Shown here: positions 1 to 10,508 of the stretch, one piece after another
Position numbering within the stretch: position 1 is the stretch's first letter
Layout of the letters: every line of letters begins with the position of its first letter
Assembly: GCA_949152475.1 (NCBI GenBank)
Contig: OX424559.1
Coordinates: 33,461,119-33,525,118, forward strand
Source: Terebella lapidaria
Taxonomy: Eukaryota; Annelida; Polychaeta; Terebellida; Terebellidae
Direction of reading: 5' to 3'
DNA: 64,000 bases
Notes under the pieces: model-generated
Databases searched by the model: none
The model's input: the letters and a program-made list of their open reading frames with translations, nothing else
What the model was told of the DNA's origin: nothing
Translations under genes and position numbers: made by a program

Positions 1-237
1 AGTGCTGTTTTGGTGCTGAATTATTAATGTGCACATGATTGTTTTTTTTTTCGTAAGGATGTATCACTAATCATGGTCAATATATGTCGAGTAGCATTGA
101 ACAAGAATTAGCCATATTGTTGCTTTTGTTATACCATTATGGAGCTACAACATAAGTTTGCATAAATACCATGTTTTGAGTGGATTTTATACTTTTATCA
201 GCCTACTAATTGACCCCAAAAAACAAACCACTGATCT

Positions 238-575
238 ACGGTGCTCATCTTTCATGTCATGCTCCTGGAGTTTGATGAGCCACCAGGCAACCAAGCCGTC
301 GGCCTCACTATAGCTGAGCAGCAATCAGATCGAACTGTGATCAGTCCGCAGCAGGATATGCCTCATCAACAAGTAATGCCGGAAGCACTAGGTCATCGTT
401 ACAACCGCGAGGAGTTCGCGTTGAGTCGTGCAGTAGGTCATTTGAGAGTGGCTGAGAGCCACACTCGCATAAGCCACTACACGCTTCTGACCTTCCATGA
501 TCTGTGAGAGCACACCACCGAGCACAAAGTTGCTCGCGTCCGTGTCCACAATAAACTCACAGTTGTGGGGGGGGG
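238..575 (-). mobile_element. Gy1-d: Ty3/gypsy fragment, RNase H part
   Basis: The minus strand encodes an RNase H-like stretch with the DTDASNFVLGGVLSQ signature, followed by YASVALSHSQ and a TQRELLAVV motif typical of gypsy RNase H. It closely resembles the same part of the Gy1 copies near 48.7 kb and 54.4 kb. No LTR, integrase or other part lies beside it, so it is an isolated, broken scrap. It ends in a G-rich tract near 570. The family assignment is secure from the motif; the exact ends are approximate. Confidence 0.8.
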
Positions 576-773
576 GGGCAAAGCACAGGTGCTGCCACCA
601 GGGCCATCTGGAGGTACGCAAAAGCAAATTCCTGGGAAGCCTCATATAAATATAAATGTAGCAATGTATCAGTGACTTGTATGCACTGCCCCCCCCCCAC
701 ACCTCTCCTGTCTCCTCACCCCAGTTTACTATAGTAACACCAACAGGTTGGAACAAACGGCGAAAGAAAAAAA

Positions 774-1936
774 ATTAGCCCAAGGGCTAAGATAGGTTAC
801 TGGACAATTTTGGCTTTAAGCATCGCAAGTGACATATGACTTTGAGATTTACCAATCAAGGTTATATTTCTGAACTGCAATATCACCATTAGGTATGCTG
901 CATATGACTTCATATATGTTCATAATGCAAACATATAACCTATATGAACAAGTATTTTGTCTGTTGAGGCCAATTTACATATGTCAGGTCAGGCAAGGTT
1001 GTGAGATTTGGATTCCAAGGTCATATATAAGGTCTCAAAGAGAGGTGCTATAAATACATGACTTCTGGTGAGCTTATACACAATCCTAACCTGTATTTGC
1101 AAGTGTTTAAGCCTCGGTGGCTAATTTACACATTTCACATCGGACATTTATCATTCAAGGTCATCTGAGGTCAAGGTCAAGATCAGTTGTTCCATATATG
1201 ACTTCCTATATGCTCATAATGCAAACTGAAGCCCTATCTACAAGCATTTCATCTGTAGAGGCAAATCTGGGTATTTTTTTTACCCCAAAATGGCTGTTTT
1301 GACTTTTCAAGGTCATCAAAGGTCAAATTCAAGGCCACCACACAAATTGCCTAATATGATTTCCCATTTGAAAGTGCCACTTTCTAAGCTCTATCTTCAG
1401 GCGTTCTAGGAGTACAGTTCTGGCAGCTCCCATTATGAAGGAAAAAAGTCCAAAAATTTTTTCAAAGGGCGAAAAAAAAATTTATCTAGAAATGGCCCAA
1501 AATGGTTAGAATTACGAATTGGGCCGAAATTTTTTTTTTCAGCGACCCGTCGAAAAATCAAAATGGCCGCCATACGCAGACCGGCGATTCAAGAGCAACC
1601 AAACTTATACACATCACAGAGGTATATGACGAGAATCTTATGAAACAAAAATCTCAAATCTGACAGTTTTTGAGGAAATGGCCGCCAAAGTTCAAAATTG
1701 ACCGTTTTTCGACGAAAACGGCCACCATTTTGGAAAAAAATAAAAAAAATAAAAAATACATGCTTCTCAAATTATTTTAAGGTATTTTTTCCCAAATTTT
1801 CAGAAAGATTAGACCGTAAACTTTAAAGCTAAAAATGTGGACGGACGACGACGATGACGGACGGACAGATAACTAGACGGACGGACGAATGCAACGCCAT
1901 AGCAATAGGTTATCGGACCATAGGTCCGGTAACCTA
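774..1936. repeat. Dispersed repeat with palindromic ends
   Basis: The left end carries a short palindrome (TTAGCCC and GGGCTAA) followed by AGATAGGTTACTGGAC. The right end is a near-perfect palindrome, GGTTATCGGACC then ATA then GGTCCGGTAACC, so the two ends are inverted versions of AGGTTACYGGAC. The inside holds repeated TCAAGGTCA-like words and an ACGG-rich stretch near 1838-1890. A related left end is seen at 26359. There is no coding capacity, so it looks like a non-autonomous element. The superfamily is unknown; a Helitron-like end (hairpin then CTAA) is one possibility. Confidence 0.5.
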
Positions 1937-2136
1937 AAAATCTGCTAAAACCATTCCGAATGCCTTAATACCATCAAATCATGGATTTGCCATCTATAGA
2001 CACATTCTATATATTTAAATTTGATCCTTGGCATGAATTGGTGACTTAGAGTGAAACGTAATGTCTCATTGACCAATGTGTTTCTTATTTCGGTCAATAA
2101 GACACCATATAGGATATACAACATTTAAAATTTTAG

Positions 2137-2389
2137 GTAGAACCAGTCCCTCTCAATGACCTGAGCTTCAGTGCCCATGTTCCGGGAAGAGTTGTGCGTT
2201 CTAAGAGGAATTTTGGTGACTTCAACCCAGTTGCACCAAAAAAGAGACAAGTTGACACTTCCCAGTATCAGAAATTGGTTCATGACCTCAATTTATGTCA
2301 ACTGAATGTACCCTTTCTGACAATTGTGGATCCTCTTCGCTGGAGCAAGGTTCCTAAGCTGTCTACCGCTGTCCCAGATGTGGCTCCTG
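2137..2389 (+). pseudogene. Exon-like coding stretch upstream of the 2392-5812 insertion
   Basis: An acceptor-like TTTTAG at 2131-2136 is followed by an open frame reading VEPVPLNDLSFSAHVPGR and then a basic RSKRNFGDFNPVAPKKRQ segment. The frame stays open until the left arm of the inverted-repeat element begins at 2390. Coding sequence of similar character resumes right after that element and leads into the YqaJ domain. The two parts may therefore belong to one gene split by the insertion, but their frames do not meet cleanly across the gap. The N-terminal region has no domain I recognise. Being an exon is likely; being part of the YqaJ gene is inference. Confidence 0.45.
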
Positions 2390-2391
2390 TA

Positions 2392-5300
2392 GTGCAGGTT
2401 CTTAGCTCATAATTTTGGACGAATTGTTCACATTGTGATAAAAGAATGAAACTTTGCAGAGGGGTAGAGTATCACTTACTGGTCAATATAAGCTAGGGAG
2501 CCATTCTCAATATGACTTGTGGCGGATATGGCAGCCATTTTTCTTTTCGCAGTAAATCTACCTAAAACGGCCGGTTTGGGGAAATAGTTATTTCTACCTG
2601 TACATGTCAAATATTATCCAATATCAACAAGTTTGGTATCAAACTGACCGGAATAACAAGGCCAACTCACTTATAATGACCAAAGATAATTATATTGATT
2701 ATTCTGCAGCAAAATGTCCAAAAAACATTTTTTTTTGCTCGAATTTGCTGAAAACTTATCGGTGGGTCTCGTAGTCGGGAATGTACAAGGTGTGCCTGCA
2801 CCTCCTCCTCCCATGATCATCTGAAATCAACTTTTTTGTTAGATTTTATCCTATAATTGATTATTAGAGATGTTTCAAGAGACCCACCACTGGCAAAAAA
2901 AAATTGGGGCTTTTTCAAAATGGCCGCCATCGTAAATGTGGAAAACATAATTTGGACCATAACTCGGATTTTATTACAGGTAGAAACATAGTTTTGGTGT
3001 TTATACCCATGTGTTTGATACTCTAGAATCCAATTTCGTCATTGCTGAGTACCTGTGACTGTTGGTTGCTGCAGACTCAAATATGTCTGATTGTGAAACT
3101 GGTGAGAATCACATTTCCAACCAAGGTGTGACTGATATGTGTAGAAACCCTGAGAGGGGGGCAGATCGATAGTAAAAGCAGTTCCATTCCCACAGAACAA
3201 GCTCAGAAGATAAGAATCAATTTACAGAAATAGTGCCTAGGTGAATTCTTTTGAATTCCTGTACACATGATTCGATGAAGAATGTGTAGCTCGCTTGTAG
3301 TTATCAAAACAGATTGCATTTTCTGTCATTTGACCTGGTAAGAAAGTGAAAAAATCATTCTTTGATTATTTTATCAGCTGTCATGAAAATGGGAAGGATC
3401 CCTGCCTCAACACCACCAGTTTTGTTCTGCGTGGCAAATAAAGCGTGGTTATTGTTGAAAAGCTTCCTTGTTGACACAGTTGCATAATTGTGCTGATGTG
3501 TTTAATACAATAAAAAATTATTACCCCTTATGTTTGACACAGAAATGATGTTCCACCACGGTATGACAGTGAACTGAAAACTGCAGTAGTTCCAGACAAA
3601 TTATATGCCAATGTTAGCTTGACCTCTAGTTTCAAGAACGATTACATGGCAAATAAGCATTGGTATATTCATGCTAATTTCAACTCAGATCTTCTGGATT
3701 CGCAAGGTGAACAATATTTTGTGCAGTGGCATATGGCACAAAGGTCAAAGACATCCCTGACAAGAGGCATTATGGTCTAGATGGGAACCATCTTTGTCGT
3801 CTGTCTCAGTCCATCCATGGTCTGTCGTGCTTTGAACAGCCCCTAGTGGTTGATGGGCTCTAGTTCGTGTCCTTAATTGGAGGGTTGAGATGTTCTAGCA
3901 TATCACTTGTTTGAGGAATTCATTACATATATCTGGTCTTGTGACAACAATGTCAATGTTGATGTCATCAGTGATAAATTCATGATCCTGTTTCATACAT
4001 TCACTGGATCTGACAGCGCGTCCTCCTTCATATGCTAGAGTAATCTGAGCTAAGAGAAGTGATGATGCAGTTGGTTTGTGGGCTGTCCTCCATTAAATCT
4101 ATCATTGATGACACCAACACTGACCTCTTAGGCACAGTAACTAAAGCCCCTCAACAACTATGGGCTGTTCACAGCCCCACAGGGCATGGATGGACTGAGG
4201 AAGACAGCAATAAATTTCGCATGTTTACCACAATATCTTGTATCAGGGATGTCTTTGAACCTGATGTCAAATGTCATTGCACAAACCCTTGTCAATTTTG
4301 CGAATGCAAACGGTATAACTTTGAATGTATGCATGTAAATACCATTCCAAATTTTACGTTAAATCGTTCTAGAGTCCAGAGGTCAAAGCTATCATTGGCC
4401 TAGAACATTTGTCTTGAGCTACTGCGTTGTTTTCATGTCAATTTTATAACGTGCTGGGCACACACATCATTACTGTATCGTACATAAGGGATAACTCCTG
4501 TGTCAACCGGAAGCCATTCAACAATGAACATGCTTCATTTGTCACCCAGAACAAAACTGGTGCTGAGGCAGATATATTTCTCATGGTCATGGCAGCTGAT
4601 AAGACCAACAAACACGTGATAGAAGTGAACTTTACTGGCATTCTTGGTGCCTCTAATACAAAAGAGGGAAATTGCAGGATCCGTATTATCATTGGATTGT
4701 TTAGTTTTATCATTACTGGTAATTTTTATGCAGGGGCCTTGCTTAAATTCAGAAATTATCTGTTGGCTGTGAGGGCCATCTTGGAATTGATTTCTGAGAA
4801 GTAAAAAAGTGTTGCATTCCATGCACAACTAAAAATGATGGCTTCTGCATACCCTAAATACTAGTTCGTTTGCATTTTTCACCATCTTACTAGGTAAATA
4901 ATAGAAAAATGCAATATGGTTCAAAGACATCACATTCATCATCGAGCCATGTATCCAGGAATTCAAAAGCATCTACCTGGGCACTATTTCTGTAAATTGA
5001 TTCTTATCTTTTGAGCTAATATGTGAGAATGGAACGGCTTTCACTATCAATCTGACCCCCTTTCAGGATTTCTACATATATCAGTCGCACCTTGGTTGAA
5101 AATGTGATTTTCACCGGTTTCGTTGTCAGACATTTTTTTCTTTTGAAGCAACCAATAGTCACAGGTACTCAGCAATGACAAAATTGGATTCTCCAGTATT
5201 CAAAACATGGGTATAGACACCAAAACCATGTCTCTACCTGCAATAGAAGCCGAATTTTGGCCCAAAACATGATTTTCGCATTTTCAATGGCGGTCATTTT

Positions 5301-5812
5301 GAAAAAGGCCAAAAAAAACTTTTGCCAGTGGTGGGTCTCTGGAAACATCTCTAATGATCAATAATAGAATAAAATGTTAATTGAAAAGTTGATTTCAGAT
5401 GGTCATGGGAGGAGGGGGTGCAGGCACACCTTGTATACCCCTGACTATGAGGTACGTAGATAAGTTGTCAGATTCGAGCAAAAAAAACTGTTTTTTCGGA
5501 CATTTTCCTGCAGAATAATCAATATAATTTTTTTTCATTGTGAGTGACTTGGCCTTGTTACTCCGGTCAGTTTGATACCAATTTTGTGGATATTGGATAA
5601 TATTTGACAGTCATAGGTAGAAATAACGAATTTCACAAACCGGCCGTTTGAGGTCGAATTACTGCAAAAAGAAAAATGACTGCCATATCCGCCACAGGCC
5701 ATATTGAGATTGGCTCCCTAGCTTATATTGACCAGTGAGTGATATTCTACCATTCTTCCAAGTTTCATGCTTTTATCACAATGTGAACAATTTTTTTGCT
5801 AAGAACCTGCAC
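2392..5812. mobile_element. DNA transposon-like element with ~0.95-kb terminal inverted repeats
   Basis: The outer end GTGCAGGTTCTTAGC at 2392 is matched by its reverse complement ending at 5812. Both ends are flanked by TA (2390-2391 and 5813-5814), which suggests a TA target duplication; a CTG flank repeat is an alternative. The inverted match continues, with many differences, to about 3350 on the left and about 4870 on the right, so each arm is roughly 950 bp. The two arms have visibly drifted apart (about one difference in seven by eye near the ends). The centre holds decayed coding sequence near 3.9-4.4 kb. No transposase was recognised, so the superfamily is open. Confidence 0.7.
3940..4403 (+). 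pseudogene. Decayed gene inside the inverted-repeat element (HTFTGSDS / Cys-rich type)
   Basis: One frame near 3990-4030 reads MILFHTFTGSDSASSF, which resembles the HAFTGCDTxS motif of large uncharacterised proteins common in invertebrate genomes. The open stretch from 4059 contains QLWAVHSPTGHGWTEE and then a cysteine-rich CHCTNPCQFCECKRYNFEC segment, which fits the Cys-rich tail of such proteins. Stops and frame changes separate the pieces, so it is not a working gene. From memory of those protein families the order (HTFTG-type motif, then Cys cluster) is as expected; the function is unknown. A ligand-binding Cys cluster suggests zinc binding, but that is inference. Confidence 0.4.
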
Positions 5813-5814
5813 TA

Positions 5815-6896
5815 CTGTGCTCACTTGCCCCAGCGTGTACCTTTCACGAACGAACTCCTAGTTCCTGCAGCTGATGAGACGGTGATGACATCACTGCCCT
5901 TGCCACCATGCCTCAGTCAGACTGCAAATTCATTCAGATCATCATGGAATGACAATCCCCTATCAGATGTTGCCATCACCACCTTCATGTCTTCATTAAA
6001 ACGAACTTCCGAGGACAGGTTGAAGATTAAACAGCTGACAAGAGGACAGGCAGGGAACCCGAAATGGAAGGTGTACAGGACAGGCCTGATTACTGGTTCA
6101 TCCATCCATGCCGTGTACACCAGGATGAAAAACATACAGGACGGGCGGGCTACAGATGCCAGCCGCCTTGTGAACCAGTGTATAGGTCGCAGCACCTTCA
6201 GAGGGAACAAGGACACCAGCTATGGACTGGCAAATGAAGCTCAAGCTGCCATCTCATATTTTAGTGCATTCAATGTACACCACTTCAATCCACATATCAG
6301 TGAATGTGGTCTGCTCATGTACAGCAATGGTTTCATTGGTGCCAGCACAGACAGGATTGTCACATGCAATTGCCACGGAAAGAGAGTGGTAGAAATCAAG
6401 TGTCCATCAACGATGAAAAAACAACCGAAGGGCTCATTCCATAAACTGAAATTCATTTCTGTATCTGAAGAGGGTCAGTGTTCACTAGTTAGGTATCACC
6501 AGTATTTTTCTCAAGTACAGTGCTACATGGCAGTCACTGACACAACATACACAGACTTGTGTGGTCACCACAAGACCTGCTCGTCATGGATGTACACATT
6601 GACAAAGAACACTGGTCTGCTATTCTACAGAATGCAACTTATTTCTTTCGAAAGTTCATGTGCCCAGCTTTATTAACTGTCAACGAATCAGAAAGTGGGA
6701 GGGAAATTTTCATCAAGGAACACCAGTGTAGCATGAGTGACGGAGTCCTGCTTGACTCCGATAGCCTGACAGACAACAAGGATGCAAGCATGCAATGTGA
6801 ATGTAACTGTCAATGTAGATAGTGGCTTCATTGGAAATGTGTTACTTATGAAGGCACCTCAGCGGCTGATGAACAATGGGAATGCCCAGAGTGCCA
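5815..6896 (+). pseudogene. YqaJ-type nuclease with C-terminal PHD finger, frameshifted
   Basis: The open frame to 6676 contains a YqaJ/lambda-exonuclease-like domain: LITGSSIHAVYTR, YGLANEAQAAISYF, GASTDRIV, VVEIKCP and QVQCYMAV. These supply the Glu, Asp, Glu-x-Lys and Gln expected of this nuclease fold. Near 6556 one base appears lost: the expected continuation VWSPQDLLVMDVHIDKEHW is in the next frame (6559-6822). That frame ends in CECNCQCR, and after a stop it continues WLHWKC, then EGTSAADEQWECPEC to about 6894, which is the second half of a PHD finger. So the gene is a nuclease plus chromatin-reader-type zinc finger with at least one frameshift and one stop. Such enzymes resect DNA ends in phages; the role of animal copies is unknown. 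Identical inverted repeats flank it. Confidence 0.75.
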
Positions 6897-6899
6897 TCA

Positions 6900-7700
6900 G
6901 AAATGTACATAAATATATGTACAGACCTCACATTTACATGTGATTCATTTTTATTTCACGCATCTGGTAGTGAATACTTGATGTTCATGTATGACTGTAC
7001 GGAATATCAGTGGATACAAATTAACAAGAAATGTGCATTTATAATGCAGATGCCATACAATTCAGAAGTTAATCTAGGTGTAATTGTAATTGTATATACT
7101 GATAAAAATTGTATGACAGATTTATACAGAAGATGAACCTTCAGGTATTCTAGATGTACCTGAATATTGCACATAAATGTGCATGTACTGTAATGTAAAC
7201 AAACCAAATTAGAAGTGTACTGACTAACAACTTGACTTCACTGCATGAACATGTATGGAACGGTTCACTCAGTACCAATACGGTGGTAATAGATTGATAC
7301 TTACATAATATACATGTATAAACAATTGTGCTCAGCTAATAATTAACTAAACAAGGTTGTGTTGGCAATAAATACATGAACATCATTGGAGAAACCACAC
7401 ACTTTCTCCAAATACAAAAATTTCAAAATTAGTAGTACCTGGGACATACCATTTTGTGTCTGATGAAGATCCTACATTTATTAGTACGTGTATCAGCATG
7501 AAATCCCTGACTTTTTCATGGACATGAAAGTCATTTATTTCAGTTTGTGTCAGGAAATATTTCAACCACATTTCACATTATCTAGCACACATGGACAAAC
7601 ATTTGCTCGCTTTACTACCCGTTACTTACAGTATTATTTCATATATGGAATTAATACATTATTTGTACATCTGCAGATGAAATTGTGAATTTATGATACT
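6900..7700. other. AT-rich stretch without a gene
   Basis: This 3' flank of the YqaJ-PHD pseudogene has only short open stretches with no recognisable domain. An AATAAA hexamer occurs near 7368. Nothing else was supported. Confidence 0.5.
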
Positions 7701-7706
7701 GTTTAT

Positions 7707-7970
7707 AATAATAATAATAATAATAATAATAATTGGTTCTTATATAGCGCTTTATCAACGTTACACACATTCTCAAAGCGCTTCACAGTTTGGAATTTAG
7801 TCCTCTGAGAGTGGTCACTGCCAGGGTACATGTCGTTCTCAGAGGGGTCTTTTACATCCCTTTACAACATTTTTTAGAGATGGGACTGCCATTTTACGTG
7901 ATGTCCGAGTCACGGGCACACTGCCAGTTGTGAGGGCAGGGGAAAAATTCCCCTACAATTACCGCACATG
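7707..7970. repeat. (AAT)n plus TATATAGCGCTTT dispersed repeat
   Basis: An ATA/AAT trinucleotide run leads into TTATATAGCGCTTTAT and AAAGCGCTTCACAG. This short repeat type is, to my knowledge, dispersed in many marine animal genomes. The tail includes GTCACGGGCACACTGCCAG. It has no coding capacity and could be a SINE or MITE; I cannot tell which. Confidence 0.55.
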
Positions 7971-8121
7971 TTTACATGTACAGTACTATGACTACTCAGT
8001 GATGCAGAAGTATAAGTATTAGTAGACATTTAGAAACATTCTAGAAACTATTCTCTGATTTTTCTGACTCTGTAACACCTGTCATTTTTTGCTGGTATTT
8101 TTTGCGATGTGAAATGATATA

Positions 8122-8344
8122 GTGCAGGTTCTTAGCAAAAAAATTGTTCACATTGTGATAAAAGCATGAAACTTGGAAGAATGGTAGAATATCACTCACT
8201 GGTCAATATAAGCTAGGGAGCCAATCTCAATATGGCCTGTGGCGGATATGGCAGTCATTTTTCTTTTTGCAGTAATTCGACCTCAAACGGCCGGTTTGTG
8301 AAATTCGTTATTTCTACCTATGACTGTCAAATATTATCCAATAT
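8122..8344 (+). repeat. Third arm copy, identical to the reverse complement of 5590-5812
   Basis: Starting with GTGCAGGTTCTTAGC after a TA at 8120-8121, this stretch matches the reverse complement of 5590-5812 base for base over 223 bp by manual comparison. The match stops abruptly after CCAATAT. The rest of the element is missing here, so it is either a truncated second insertion or the product of an inverted duplication or gene conversion. Confidence 0.85.
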
Positions 8345-8423
8345 ATGCATATATGCACATATCATTGTTTGCATTATCAACTGATCTTGTAGTTACTGCA
8401 TTAAGCTAATGTGTGCAATGTTT

Positions 8424-9007
8424 TGTGACCCCGAACCACAAAATCAGGCATGAGTGATCGAGTATCAAAATTTCGATGCTTGTACCACGAGAAACAAGAG
8501 GTGTTACTCTCTCTGGTGGTATAAAATTCATGTTTTTATCATGACTAGGGGTGAAGTTATGTTGATTCGAAGAACGCTATCGCTGATTTATTGTTTCTGA
8601 GAAAATGGCGTCAAAAGATGGATGTCAATATCCCCCACAAAAATGACATTATATTGATATTTTGACAAGTTTTTCTTATCACCAATAATCATTTTCCAAA
8701 ACTTCCAAATCATATTTGTATTGTATAAAAGTATTTCTCTTGACACACAGGAATTATGATATAAATGTACATTTTCGTTGTTGTCATCAGTCAATGTTAT
8801 GATTACAATCAACAACATCAACGAAAATTTCAAAAATTTGGGCAGATAATCCAATAAATTCCATTTTCCTTCCAAAGTAGATCCTTCTCCCAATAAAAAT
8901 TATAACAAAAAATCATTTTTGGCAAAATGATTATTACCATGTATTTGCCCCTGTACTATAAAATCAATATTCGCGACTTATGCCTGATTTTGTCATGCTG
9001 GGTCACA
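8424..9007. mobile_element. MITE-like element with ~30-bp terminal inverted repeats
   Basis: The left end reads TGTGACCCCGAACCACAAAA followed by TCAGGCATGAGT. The right end is the inverse, with TGCCTGATTTTG and then GGGTCACA. About 26 of 31 end positions pair. The 584-bp inside has no convincing coding sequence, and no clear target duplication was found. The superfamily is undetermined. Confidence 0.6.
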
Positions 9008-9303
9008 TATTATGTATCATCATCAGATATCAAATTTTAATTTTCAGTGTTTAAAATGAAATTCTGAAGATTGTGTATCTCGTACATATAATATCATCAT
9101 TGGATACTAATGTCAAATCTTACATTTTCAGTGTGAGAAATGAAATTCTGAAGAAACATTGATACAGTAAGCACCCGAAAATGACACCACATATTAATAT
9201 AGGTCTGGTATTGAATTCGGTTTATTACCACAAAATAGCATCATTTGGTTTCACAATACTTTTCATTCAAAGACCAGCTACATTAGTGCCAGACAAAATC
9301 ATA

Positions 9304-9471
9304 AAATGACAATCATCGGGCTTACGAAACTAACATTGATTTTGTCTTTGGTATTGCTAGATTTCCCCGAGTCAGCCTGTAACTTCAGCACTCGATTCCG
9401 TGCCAATGTTGTCCTTCTGGGAACTGGTACTCTAGAGTTCACAAGTTTGTCAGGCTTGACATCGTTCCAAC
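9304..9471 (-). CDS. Candidate terminal exon of a THAP-domain host gene
   Basis: On the minus strand a pyrimidine-rich tract and AG at 9473-9472 precede an open frame of about 56 codons. It begins (K)GWNDVKPDKLVNSRVPVPRR and ends in TGA near 9304. An AATAAA signal lies about 80 bp beyond the stop (9226-9221). The peptide is basic (PRRTTLARNRVLKLQ) and has no domain I know. The reading phase fits the donor site of the THAP exon at 20340-20342. If they join, the gene is a small THAP protein whose intron now holds Gy1-a. The exon signals are seen in the sequence; the linkage is inference. Confidence 0.4.
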
Positions 9472-9690
9472 CTGTTTAAAAAAAATACTATAGTGAGACT
9501 ACTCTAGTACTCATGCAGGCCTATAACTTGGCATTACAAATAGAGTTTGTATTTGATTTCAAGATAGACAATCCCAAATGTGAATCTAATTCATTCTCGG
9601 CATTTTAAAGAGAAAAAACTATATGTCATTCAGAAATGTAAAACATAATAATACACAATAACATGTTGAATTGTACAGAAACGTTCCAAA

Positions 9691-10387
9691 TGTGGCGATT
9701 TTGCCCTAAGCACGCGGCAGGTGATTGTAAACATACATGCCATTTATGTGGCCTTTTCGTTCTTGGCCTTGTTTTGACACGCTCCGTTCGAGCGTGCGTT
9801 GCCACGGCAATGGTTTGATTATACCTCGCGTGGGTCCTACAGTTTGTAGTGTATTATATATACACTGGAAGCTACTCGATCGAAGAGATTGTCCGAGAGA
9901 GTGAACAGGACGCACGTGAGGCTCGCCATGAGCTTTGCGTTCCCTGGTCGCGAGTAGTAGGCTCTTAGAGCCCTGGGGACGATTTCCATGGGGTGCCCGG
10001 GCTGGGAGAGACGAGTTGCTGACTCGGGGGCGCAAGCCCTGTGGATCGCCAGTTCTCTCCCTTCCCGGGACGTGTGACACAGGCTCTGGCCAGCATGTCG
10101 GACTGTACGGGGTTCCGTCCCCGAGGCAGACCGCGGCTCGCCAGGCCCCTTCAGTTAACACCGTGGTGATGAACCATTTTCTGAACGGTGTCCGTAGGCC
10201 TGGGAGTGTCTGGTGGGCTGTTACCTGGTTACCGTTAATGCTAGAGTGGTTACCGTGTCCGCAGTGACCTCCGGTGAGCCGCGCCGCCGCAAGGATCCGG
10301 AATAACGTCTGCGCGTCTGCAAGGACTCGCGGTGAGAGGACTATCCTCGAGGATCCCGAAGAGAGGACGATAGTCAATAACTTTACA
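9691..10387 (+). repeat. Gy1-a 5' LTR
   Basis: It starts TGTGGCG and ends CTTTACA. A TATATATA core near 9853-9862 is a likely promoter, and an X-box-like GTTGCCACGGCAAT lies near 9798. It matches the 3' LTR along its length except for a short segment present only in the 3' copy. Confidence 0.92.
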
Positions 10388-10388
10388 T

Positions 10389-10404
10389 TGGTGCCGTGAC
10401 CAGG
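10389..10404 (+). promoter_or_regulatory. Gy1-a primer-binding site candidate
   Basis: TGGTGCCGTGACCAGG begins two bases after the 5' LTR, where a tRNA primer site is expected. The same sequence follows the 5' LTR in Gy1-b and Gy1-c. The matching tRNA was not identified. Confidence 0.7.
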
Positions 10405-10508
10405 ATCAGTTCGACAGTGTTCCATAGCAGGCTACCGTCACAGTGTTGTAGCCTCCTTCGTGGCAGGCGACACTCTTTCAGGGGACATCTCCGGATGTCC
10501 AGGATAGA

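Noticed and set aside
241-507. Plus-strand 88-codon ORF
   Set aside because: It is the antisense of the RNase H fragment; the same shadow appears at 48477-48974 over Gy1-b.
4427-4828. Overlapping ORFs of 89-125 codons on both strands in the long-arm transposon
   Set aside because: No domain, mutual overlap on opposite strands, AT-rich; treated as chance or decayed remnants.
9706-10425. 239-codon minus-strand ORF in the Gy1-a LTR
   Set aside because: It is antisense to the LTR and recurs in shorter, different form in the other LTR; no domain. GC-rich LTR sequence stays open by chance.
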